NCBI RefSeq assembly: GCF_000744705.1
Contig: NZ_JQML01000001.1
Coordinates: 9,000,017-9,064,016, forward strand
Direction: 5' to 3'
Source: Streptacidiphilus albus JL83
GTDB taxonomy: Bacteria > Actinomycetota > Actinomycetes > Streptomycetales > Streptomycetaceae
DNA length: 64,000 nucleotides
The notes under the pieces are model-generated. The model had not been told where the DNA came from, searched no databases, and worked only from the letters and a program-made list of their open reading frames with translations. Below, one piece after another: positions 57,590 to 64,000 of the stretch; the stretch's first letter is position 1; each line of letters begins with the position of its first letter. Made by a program: the position numbers and the translations under genes.

Positions 57590-58291
57590 ATGGACACCGA
57601 ACAGAGGAAATTTCCCGGCCGCGCGATGGCCCGCCGGGTCCGCCCCAGCGGTATCAGGGTCCGGAAGGCGGTGCTGACCACGGTCCTGGCGCTGACCGGC
57701 CTGGTCGTGTCGACCCACTACGGCGGCCTGCTCGGCGAGCCCGGGCAGCACCATCCACTGGCGGACCGGGCGGTGGCCGGCGGCAGTGCGGTGGTCTTCC
57801 TGGTCTTCGCGCTGGTCGCGGTCCGCGGCGCCACCCAGGACCTGGTCTCGCTGGTCCCCGGCCGCTTCGGCGACACCCGGGTCACCACGCTGCGGATGCT
57901 GTGCCTGCTGACCGGCTACGCCATGGTCGTCCTCGGCTCGCTGAGCCTGCTGCACGTGCCCTGGAGCAGGCTCATCCTGGGCGGCGCGCTGACCGGGGTC
58001 TTCGTCGGCATCGCCGCCCAGCCGGTGCTGGGCAACATCTTCGCCGGGCTGGTCCTGCTGACCGCGCGGCCCTTCCACATCGCCGAGGACGTCACCATCC
58101 GGGCCGGCGCGCTGGGCGGCAGCGTCCAGGGGCGGGTCACCGACATGACGCTGCTCTTCGTCCAGATCCGCACTGCGGACGGGAACGTGCTGCTGCCCAA
58201 CAGCGCGGTGCTGAACGCCGCGATCGCGCCCACCGGCAGCGCGGGCGAGGCCGATTCCGGCGGCTCCGCCAGAAAATCGGACGGAAGGTGA
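57590..58291 (+). CDS. small-conductance mechanosensitive channel (MscS family)
   Basis: A 233-residue channel protein. Three membrane helices are followed by the pore-lining helix with small residues (LILGGALTGVFVGIAAQPVL then GNIFAGLVLL) and a short beta domain (IAEDVTIRAGALGGSVQGRV). It is shorter at the C-terminus than MscS of E. coli. MscS channels release solutes on hypo-osmotic shock. This fits an osmotic role for the surrounding SigB-type module. The start is uncertain (57590 or 57626). The stop is about 100 bases before the second sigma gene. Confidence 0.85.
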   Translation: MDTEQRKFPGRAMARRVRPSGIRVRKAVLTTVLALTGLVVSTHYGGLLGEPGQHHPLADRAVAGGSAVVFLVFALVAVRGATQDLVSLVPGRFGDTRVTTLRMLCLLTGYAMVVLGSLSLLHVPWSRLILGGALTGVFVGIAAQPVLGNIFAGLVLLTARPFHIAEDVTIRAGALGGSVQGRVTDMTLLFVQIRTADGNVLLPNSAVLNAAIAPTGSAGEADSGGSARKSDGR

Positions 58292-58393
58292 ATGAGACGC
58301 CGGAACCGGGGGAGACGGTCGGGACGGGGTGCCCGGCCCGCCCGCAGCGGGACGGGGCGCCCGCAGGCCAGGGCGAGACCACTGGGAGGGACC

Positions 58394-59293
58394 GTGCACA
58401 CGGGTGTGACGACGATCGATCGAGTGACTGCCCATGCCGCAGCAGGAGGGGAGAGCATCGACTACTTCCCCGGCCTCGACCTCTCGGCCCCGGACAAGGT
58501 CGCGCCGGGCGACGCGCGGGTCATGTCCAGGGTGCTGTTCGCCCGGCTGGTGGCCCTGGAGGAGGGCACCAGGGAGTACCAGTACGTGCGCAACACCTTG
58601 ATCGAGCTGAACATGGCGCTGGTGAAGTTCGCCGCCAGGCGGTTCCGCACGCGCAGTGAGCCGATGGAGGACATCCTCCAGGTGGGCACGATCGGCCTGA
58701 TCAAGGCCATCGACCGGTACGACCCCGACCGGGGGACCGAGTTCGCGACCTTCGCGCTGCCGACCGTCATCGGCGAGATCAAGCGCTTCTTCCGCGACAC
58801 CAGCTGGGCCGTCCACGTGCCGCGCCGACTGCAGGAGCTGCGCCTGGTGCTGGCCCGGGCCGCGGACGACATCGAACAGAAGATCGGGCACCCGCCCACG
58901 GCCGCCGAACTCGCCGAAGCCCTGGACCTGCCGCTGGACGAGGTCCGCGAGGGCATGGTCGCGGCCAACGGCTACACGCCCAGCTCCCTGGACGCCAAGG
59001 CCCTCGGCGCGGAGTCGGAGGACGAGGAGTCCGCCTTCCTGGCCCGGCTCGGCAAGGTGGACCCGGGTATCGAGGGGGTGGAGAACCTGATCTGCCTCAA
59101 GCCGTTGATCGCCGACCTGCCCGACCGGGACCGCCGGATCCTGTCGATGCGCTTCGGCGCGGAGATGACCCAGGCCGAGATCGGCGCCGAGCTGGACATT
59201 TCCCAGATGCACGTCTCACGGCTGCTCAACCGCACCATGGCCCGCCTGCGGGCCGGCCTGCTCGGCGAGAGCGAGAGCGAGAGCGCGAGCTGA
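58394..59293 (+). CDS. SigB/SigF-family RNA polymerase sigma factor (second paralogue)
   Basis: A 299-residue group 3 sigma factor closely similar to the one at 47673, with the same region 2 (EPMEDILQVGTIGLIKAIDR), region 3 (IKRFFRDTSWAVHVPRRLQE) and region 4 (RILSMRFGAEMTQAEIGAEL) blocks. The GTG at 58394 follows GGGAGGGACC. The C-terminus ends in a Glu-Ser repeat (GESESESAS) written by GAGAGC repeats. Together with the first factor it brackets the stress module, which suggests an old duplication of a sigma-regulator unit. Confidence 0.92.
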   Translation: MHTGVTTIDRVTAHAAAGGESIDYFPGLDLSAPDKVAPGDARVMSRVLFARLVALEEGTREYQYVRNTLIELNMALVKFAARRFRTRSEPMEDILQVGTIGLIKAIDRYDPDRGTEFATFALPTVIGEIKRFFRDTSWAVHVPRRLQELRLVLARAADDIEQKIGHPPTAAELAEALDLPLDEVREGMVAANGYTPSSLDAKALGAESEDEESAFLARLGKVDPGIEGVENLICLKPLIADLPDRDRRILSMRFGAEMTQAEIGAELDISQMHVSRLLNRTMARLRAGLLGESESESAS

Positions 59294-59317
59294 CGCCGCG
59301 CTCCGCTCCGCCCACGC

Positions 59318-59956
59318 TCACACCGCCGGCTGCGCGGCGGGCAGGCCGTGGGCGGTGACGATGCGGGTGTTGCCCTCGGCGAGGTGGTAGGCCAGACCGA
59401 CGACCGCGGCGTGACCGGAGGCGACCTGGTCGGCCAGCACCCGGGAGCGGTCCAGCAGCACGTCGACGGTGTGCCGGACGTGGACGTCTATGAAGTCGCT
59501 GTCCGCTTCCAGCCCGGCGGCCCGGGCGGCGAGGACGCTGGGGGTCACCCGTTCGACGACGTCGCGGACGTAGCCGGTGGTGGGCAGCCCGTCCTCGACC
59601 GCGGCCCGGGCCGCCGCCACCGCGCCGCAGGAGTCGTGGCCCAGGACCACGACCAGTCGGCAGTCCAGCACGCTGGTGCCGTACTCGATGCTCCCCAGTA
59701 CCTCCGGCCCCAGCACATGGCCGGCCGTGCGGACCACGAACAGGTCCCCGAGGCCCTGGTCGAAGATGATCTCAGCGGCCAGCCGGGAGTCCGAGCAGCC
59801 CAGCAGCACCGCGAACGGCCGCTGTCCCGGAGCGAGCTCGGCGCGACGGGCGGCGTCCTGGTTCGGGTGCGCACTCGTCCCGGCCACGAAACGCAGGTTG
59901 CCGGCGAGGAGGACCTCAAGGGCTTCGGCGGGGGTCTTGAAACCGGTGGTGGTCAT
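59318..59956 (-). CDS. beta-carbonic anhydrase
   Basis: A 212-residue zinc enzyme that interconverts CO2 and bicarbonate. The zinc-binding first cysteine and its Asp/Arg dyad are in VLLGCSDSRLAAEI. The histidine and second cysteine are in VVVLGHDSCGAVAAA. Length and the C-terminal VVGLAYHLAEGNTRIVTAHG agree with the prokaryotic clade. It is convergent with the sigma gene. Nothing in the sequence shows its regulation. Confidence 0.92.
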   Translation of the reverse strand: MTTTGFKTPAEALEVLLAGNLRFVAGTSAHPNQDAARRAELAPGQRPFAVLLGCSDSRLAAEIIFDQGLGDLFVVRTAGHVLGPEVLGSIEYGTSVLDCRLVVVLGHDSCGAVAAARAAVEDGLPTTGYVRDVVERVTPSVLAARAAGLEADSDFIDVHVRHTVDVLLDRSRVLADQVASGHAAVVGLAYHLAEGNTRIVTAHGLPAAQPAV

Positions 59957-60030
59957 GACCGCAGCCTACGAGCCCGGACGCCGCCGCGCGAACAAGGGGT
60001 CGGACGGTCCCCGGAACGGTGACCGCCGGG

Positions 60031-60150
60031 TCAGCGGGCGAGCCGCTCCAGCGGGATCTTCTCCCCGGCCGCCACCGGCAGCCGGTTCTCGGCGTACTGC
60101 GGCTTCGTGCCGTTCGCCGTGGACGCCGCGAAGGGCCCCGGGGGTGACTC
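60031..60150 (-). pseudogene. relic of a C-terminal coding segment
   Basis: On the minus strand a frame ends with TKPQYAENRLPVAAGEKIPLERLAR-stop (25 residues, read here in two overlapping pieces: TKPQYAENRLPVAAGEK and GEKIPLERLAR). It looks like a true protein end but has no start or upstream domain. It is the only content noted in the 294-base gap between the carbonic anhydrase and the next gene. Confidence 0.3.
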
Positions 60151-60250
60151 TGTTGCCCAACGGTGACGCCGGACGGACAGCGCGCGGACGCGTGGCTGAC
60201 AGCCTCTTCACATCGCCGAACCGCAATAATGTTCTTGGGGGAACGATCAT

Positions 60251-60940
60251 ATGATGAAGCGTCTGACAATCCGTCTGGCTCCGGCCGCCGCCGCTGTCGC
60301 CCTGGCCCTCGGCCTGGGGGCGGCCGTCGCGCCGACCGCGCAGGCAGCACCCGTCCACCCGGTCCGGACGTCGCCGTGGCTGTCCGGCGGCGAGCTCCCG
60401 CTGTCGTCCACCTTCCACTGGAAGGCGGAGCCCAAGACGGAGTACACCACCACCGGTCAGTTCCAGTGGCTGTTCACCTGCGGGATCGGCGATCCGACCA
60501 CGGAGGTGCACAGCTCCTCCGTCTCCGTGATGCAGTTCGGCGGGGCCAAGAACGTGGTGGCGAGCCAGTTGCTCTTCCACTTCAGGAGCACTGCTGTGGC
60601 GAAGGCCGCCCTCGCCAGGCTGGAGCGCGACTACTCGAGCTGTGCGGCGCGCCTGGACAAGGAGAACAGCGTCGACATCAGCTCGGGCAAGCGGCTGCAC
60701 TGGACCGTCACCCGCACCGCGAGCCTCACCGAGGGGGCTGCCTACCGGGTGACCGGCCGCGACTCCGCCGGCAAGCTCGCGGACGACCCCGACCTCTACT
60801 CGGACGCGCAGGAGCTCTTCGTGCAGCACGGCGCGACCCTCTCCATGGTCGGCATCTACGCCGAGTCCTCGAAGATCGACAACGCCGCCGGGGCCGGGTC
60901 CACGCTGCGCACCATGGACTACCGCCTGATCCACGCCTGA
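60251..60940 (+). CDS. secreted protein of unknown function
   Basis: A 229-residue exported protein. A signal peptide ends near APTAQAAPVHP. The mature part (about 190 residues) is a mixed alpha/beta domain with two cysteines (LFTCGIGDP, DYSSCAARL). The arrangement resembles the sensor-type domains found outside the membrane in actinobacterial PknH-like and LppA-like proteins, but this is a weak comparison. Two ATGs in a row start it at 60251. AT-rich CAATAATG lies just upstream and may be part of its promoter. Confidence 0.7.
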   Translation: MMKRLTIRLAPAAAAVALALGLGAAVAPTAQAAPVHPVRTSPWLSGGELPLSSTFHWKAEPKTEYTTTGQFQWLFTCGIGDPTTEVHSSSVSVMQFGGAKNVVASQLLFHFRSTAVAKAALARLERDYSSCAARLDKENSVDISSGKRLHWTVTRTASLTEGAAYRVTGRDSAGKLADDPDLYSDAQELFVQHGATLSMVGIYAESSKIDNAAGAGSTLRTMDYRLIHA

Positions 60941-60963
60941 CCCCCGCCTGACCCCCGCGCGGA

Positions 60964-61007
60964 CCGACACCGCCCCGGCAGCGTTCGCGCCGCCGGGGCG
61001 GTGTCGG
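60964..61007. terminator. hairpin terminator
   Basis: Arms CCGACACCGCCCCGGC and GCCGGGGCGGTGTCGG, 16 bases each, pair perfectly. It lies between the convergent secreted-protein and GAPDH genes. Confidence 0.85.
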
Positions 61008-61103
61008 CCCGAGCGGGAGAGCGAGCCGGTCTTGATCTGGCCGCAACCGGTGGCGACGGCGAGGTCGGCGATGGTCGTGTCGTACCGGAAAGGAGGCGCC
61101 GGG

Positions 61104-62099
61104 TCAGGCGGCGAGGAGTTCGAGGGTGTCGATCACGCGGTTGGAGAAGCCCCACTCGTTGTCGTACCAGGCGACCACCTTGATGTGGCGGCCGTCGACG
61201 CGGGTGAGCGCCGAGTCGAAGATCGACGAGGCCGGATTGCCGGTGATGTCGGACGACACCAGCGGGTCGTCCGAGTACTCGAGGACGCCGGCGAGCGGCC
61301 CCTGCGCCGCGGCGCGGTACGCGGCCAGCACGTCCTCGCGGGTCACGTCGCGAGCGACGGTGGTGTTGAGTTCGACGATCGATCCCACCGGAACCGGCAC
61401 GCGGATCGAGTCGCCGGACAGCTTGCCGTCGAGCTGCGGCAGGACCAGGCCGATCGCCTTGGCCGCGCCGGTCGTGGTCGGCACGATGTTGACGGCGGCC
61501 GCGCGGGCGCGGCGGGGGTCGCGGTGCGGACCGTCCTGCAGGTTCTGCTCCTGCGTGTAGGCGTGCACCGTCGTCATGAAGCCGTGCTCGATGCCGGCCA
61601 GGTCGTCGAGGACCGCGGCCAGCGGCGCGAGGGCGTTGGTCGTGCAGGAGGCGTTCGAGACGATGGTGTGCCGGGCCGGGTCGTAGGCGTCGGTGTTGAC
61701 CCCGAACGCCAGGGTGACGTCGGCGCCGTCGGCCGGCGCGCTGACCAGCACCCGCTTCGCACCCGCGTCGAGGTGGGCGCGTGCGGCCGTCGCCGAGGTG
61801 AAGCGGCCGGTCGCCTCCAGCACGATCTCCACGCCGAGCTCGGCCCAGGGCAGCTGCGCCGGCTCGCGCTCGGCGAGCACGGTGATCCGGCGGCCGTCGA
61901 CGACGAGGGTGTCGCCGTCCACGGTCACCGGGCGGCCGAGCCGGCCCGCCGTCGTGTCGTAGGCGAGCAGCCGCGCCAGGGTGGCGGGTTCGGTGAGGTC
62001 GTTGACGGCGACGACCTCCAGGTCGCTGTCGCGTTCGAGCAGTGCGCGCAGCACATTGCGTCCGATCCGGCCGAATCCGTTGATGGCGATGCGAGTCAT
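61104..62099 (-). CDS. gap: glyceraldehyde-3-phosphate dehydrogenase, type I
   Basis: A 331-residue glycolytic enzyme that oxidises glyceraldehyde 3-phosphate. The NAD-binding start is RIAINGFGRIGRNVLRALLE and the catalytic cysteine is in IVSNASCTTNALAPL. The S-loop region and the end VAWYDNEWGFSNRVIDTLEL are canonical. It stands alone, not with pgk and tpi, so it is probably a second gap copy used in particular conditions. GGGAGG lies before ATG 62099. A longer ATG frame to 62174 adds 25 non-family residues. Confidence 0.93.
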   Translation of the reverse strand: MTRIAINGFGRIGRNVLRALLERDSDLEVVAVNDLTEPATLARLLAYDTTAGRLGRPVTVDGDTLVVDGRRITVLAEREPAQLPWAELGVEIVLEATGRFTSATAARAHLDAGAKRVLVSAPADGADVTLAFGVNTDAYDPARHTIVSNASCTTNALAPLAAVLDDLAGIEHGFMTTVHAYTQEQNLQDGPHRDPRRARAAAVNIVPTTTGAAKAIGLVLPQLDGKLSGDSIRVPVPVGSIVELNTTVARDVTREDVLAAYRAAAQGPLAGVLEYSDDPLVSSDITGNPASSIFDSALTRVDGRHIKVVAWYDNEWGFSNRVIDTLELLAA

Positions 62100-62206
62100 G
62101 AATGGCCTCCCTTGTTTCGGTTCGCCATCAGGTTCTCGCGCCGGATCCGCCGGTGACAGCGGCGTGATCGCCATGGTCCGAAAGGATCACGCCAGCCCGC
62201 GCCGGG

Positions 62207-63163
62207 CTACTCGCCCAGGGTGAAGGTGCGCCGGTACTCGCTCGGGGTGGTGCCGAGGATCCGCTGGAAGTGCAGCCGCAGATTGGCGCCGGTGCCGAGT
62301 CCGACGTCGGCGGCGATCTGCTCGATGCCCCGCTGCGAACGCTCCAGCAGCTCACGGGCCAGGTCGATCCGGGCGCGCATCACCCACTGCATCGGGGTGT
62401 ACCCGGTGTCCTCGACGAAGCGCCGCGAGAACGTGCGCGGCGAGACCGCCGCGTGCCGGGCGAGCAGGTCCAGGGTGAGCGGTTCGCCGAGCCGGTGCAG
62501 CGCCCACTCCCGGGTGGCGGCGAACCGCTCACCGAGCGACTCGGGCACGCTGCGCGGCACGTACTGCGCCTGACCGCCGCTGCGGTAGGGCGCCGCGACC
62601 AGGCGCCGCGCCGCGTGGTTCGACGCGGACACCCCCTGGTCGCTGCGCAGGATGTGCAGGCACAGGTCGATGCCCGAGGCGGCGCCGGCCGACGTCAGCA
62701 CGCTGCCCTCGTCGACGAACAGCACGTTCTCGTCGACCCGGACCAGCGGACGCTTGGCCGCCAGGGCCCGGGTGTAGTGCCAGTGCGTGGTGGCCCGCCT
62801 GCCGTCGAGCAGGCCGGTCGCGGCGAGCGCGAAGGCGCCGGTCGAGATGGCGGCGAGCCGCGCGCCCCGGGCGTGGGCGGCGATCAGTGCCTCCACCACG
62901 GCCTGCGGCGGGTCGTCCCGGTCCGGGTGCCGGTAGCCGGGAACGAAGACGATGTCGGCCCACGCCAGCGCCTCAAGGCCGTGGGCGACGTGGTACGACA
63001 GGCCGTCGCCGCCGGTCACCGGACCGGGTGCCGCGCCGCACACCCGCACCTCGTAGGGCATGCTCGCGCGGGTCGTGAACACCTGCGCGGGAATGCCGAC
63101 ATCGAGGGGCTTGGCTCCTTCGAGCACGAGGACGGCGACGTGTTGCAGAGGTGGTACCGACAC
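62207..63163 (-). CDS. GlxA-type AraC-family regulator with DJ-1/PfpI-like domain
   Basis: A 318-residue regulator. The DJ-1/PfpI-like domain covers about residues 5-170 (VAVLVLEGAKPLDVGIPAQV, ADIVFVPGYRHP). The usual nucleophile Cys is replaced in LAAISTGAFALAATGLLDG, where Ser-Thr is seen. The AraC DNA-binding domain fills about 215-318 (LDLLARHAAVSPRTFSRRF, then GTTPSEYRRTF). It is upstream of and in line with gap on the same strand, 107 bases apart. The target genes are unknown. Confidence 0.9.
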   Translation of the reverse strand: MSVPPLQHVAVLVLEGAKPLDVGIPAQVFTTRASMPYEVRVCGAAPGPVTGGDGLSYHVAHGLEALAWADIVFVPGYRHPDRDDPPQAVVEALIAAHARGARLAAISTGAFALAATGLLDGRRATTHWHYTRALAAKRPLVRVDENVLFVDEGSVLTSAGAASGIDLCLHILRSDQGVSASNHAARRLVAAPYRSGGQAQYVPRSVPESLGERFAATREWALHRLGEPLTLDLLARHAAVSPRTFSRRFVEDTGYTPMQWVMRARIDLARELLERSQRGIEQIAADVGLGTGANLRLHFQRILGTTPSEYRRTFTLGE

Positions 63164-63250
63164 GGGAAAAGGGTACGCGGCTGCCGTCGCGGGCCGAGGC
63201 GACCCGCGCCCGCCGCCCCGGGACCGCTCGGTCCCGGGGCGGCGCAGCGG

Positions 63251-64000
63251 TCATGCGTGCTGGACGGTGCGGACGGCGGCGGCGACCGCCTCCCCGAGGG
63301 TGGTGGCGGGCCGGCCGAGCAGGCGGGCCAGGTCGCCGCTGTCGGTGCGGAGTTCCCCGCGGGCCAGACCCTGGTCGGCGTCGGCCAGGATCTCCGCGAA
63401 GTCCTGCGGCAGGCCCTGTGCCACCAGGGCCCGGACGTGGTCGGCCGCGGAGAGGTCGGTGTAGTGCACCGGCGTCCCGGCGTGCTCGGCCGTCTCGGCG
63501 GCGAGTTGCGCCAGGGTGAAGGGCTCGTCCCCGCCGAGCTCGTAGGCCCGACCGGCGTGCCCCGCGGTGACCAGGACGGCTGCTGCGGCGGCGGCGTAGT
63601 CCGCCCGGGAGGCGGCGCTGACCAGCCCCTCGCCGGCGCTGCCCAGCAGCGTCCCGTGTTCGAGGACCGCCGCCAGCTGCGCCGTCCAGTTCTCCAGGTA
63701 CCAGCTGTTGCGCAGCAGGACGAAGGGCACGCCGCTGTCGCGCAGCAGCGCTTCGGTGGCCTGATGGTCCTCGGCCAGCCGCAGGGTGCTGGTGTCGGCG
63801 TTGACGATGCTGGTGTAGGCCAGCAGTTCGACGCCGGCCTCGCGGGCCGCCTCGATGGCGTTGCGGTGCTGCTGGACGCGCACGACGGGGTCGAGGCCGG
63901 AGACCAGCAGCACCCGGTGGGCGCCGGCGAAGGCGGCTCGCAGGGACCCCGGGTCGGCGTAGTCGGCCACCCTGGTCCGGACGCCGCGCTCGGCCAGCTC
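63251..64000 (-). CDS. NmrA/SDR-type NAD(P)H-binding oxidoreductase, N-terminus beyond the window
   Basis: At least 249 residues are present and the frame runs off the window edge (ELAERGVRTRVADYADPGSL), so the Rossmann glycine motif lies outside. The visible part has VLLVSGLDPVVRVQQHRNAI, LLAYTSIVNADTS, and FVLLRNSWYLENW, which match the QorB/NmrA-like quinone oxidoreductase group. A GTG at 63970 is in frame but is unlikely to be the true start because the preceding residues also fit the family. Confidence 0.85.
   Translation of the reverse strand, partial: ELAERGVRTRVADYADPGSLRAAFAGAHRVLLVSGLDPVVRVQQHRNAIEAAREAGVELLAYTSIVNADTSTLRLAEDHQATEALLRDSGVPFVLLRNSWYLENWTAQLAAVLEHGTLLGSAGEGLVSAASRADYAAAAAAVLVTAGHAGRAYELGGDEPFTLAQLAAETAEHAGTPVHYTDLSAADHVRALVAQGLPQDFAEILADADQGLARGELRTDSGDLARLLGRPATTLGEAVAAAVRTVQHA

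Overview
The window is GC-rich DNA from an actinomycete, most likely a member of the Streptomycetaceae (Streptomyces, Kitasatospora or Streptacidiphilus). The support is strong third-position GC, frequent GTG/TTG starts with GGAGG-type ribosome sites, an SsgA-like sporulation protein, a WhiB-like protein, SigB-type sigma factors and a DevR/DevS pair. No rRNA, tRNA or CRISPR array was seen. The window opens inside a gene tail and closes inside a minus-strand oxidoreductase gene.

1-11.6 kb is an L-arabinose catabolic island. It holds a divergent aldose 1-epimerase, the translationally coupled araB-araD-araA operon, a LacI-family repressor and a sugar ABC transporter (lipoprotein, double ATPase, permease). 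Five matching 16-bp operators (consensus close to NTGTGAGCGCTAACAA) lie in front of the epimerase, araB (two), the repressor and the transporter, so this looks like one autoregulated regulon. One operator overlaps the araB start codon.

11.6-26.5 kb is accessory DNA: small membrane and hypothetical proteins, a PPOX/F420-type protein, a SCO6745-family protein, an SsgA-like protein, a very large secreted GH3 enzyme with two nearly identical CBM6 domains and a discoidin domain, a decayed IS3-type transposase fragment, and an HTH-STAND-NTPase-WD40 protein. Several gene relics and hairpin terminators sit between them.

26.5-38.9 kb looks like a DevR/DosR (dormancy or hypoxia) island: an Rv1733c-like membrane protein, two double universal stress proteins, two CBS-domain proteins, a DevS-like GAF kinase, a DevR-like regulator, a PPOX-fold protein, and a GH65 phosphorylase with a beta-phosphoglucomutase-like HAD enzyme. 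A repeated 5-4-5 inverted motif (GGGCC/GGGAC, four bases, GGCCC/GTCCC) lies upstream of six of these units, twice as tandem pairs 21 bp apart. I infer that it is the DevR box of this organism.

38.9-47.4 kb has a PAS-PAS-GAF-PP2C phosphatase, a membrane protein, a truncated cutinase-like/SH3 gene, two alpha/beta hydrolases and an orphan hypX. 47.4-59.3 kb is a SigB-type stress module. Two paralogous sigma factors flank a STAS antagonist, two anti-sigma-type ATPases, a soluble poly-HAMP hybrid kinase with six exact-length 276-bp repeats, an ANTAR-GAF-PAS-PP2C phosphatase, a WhiB-like protein and an MscS channel. Its make-up recalls the osaA/osaC-sigB osmotic stress system of S. coelicolor. The last part carries a beta-carbonic anhydrase, a secreted protein, GAPDH, a GlxA-type AraC regulator and an NmrA-like oxidoreductase.
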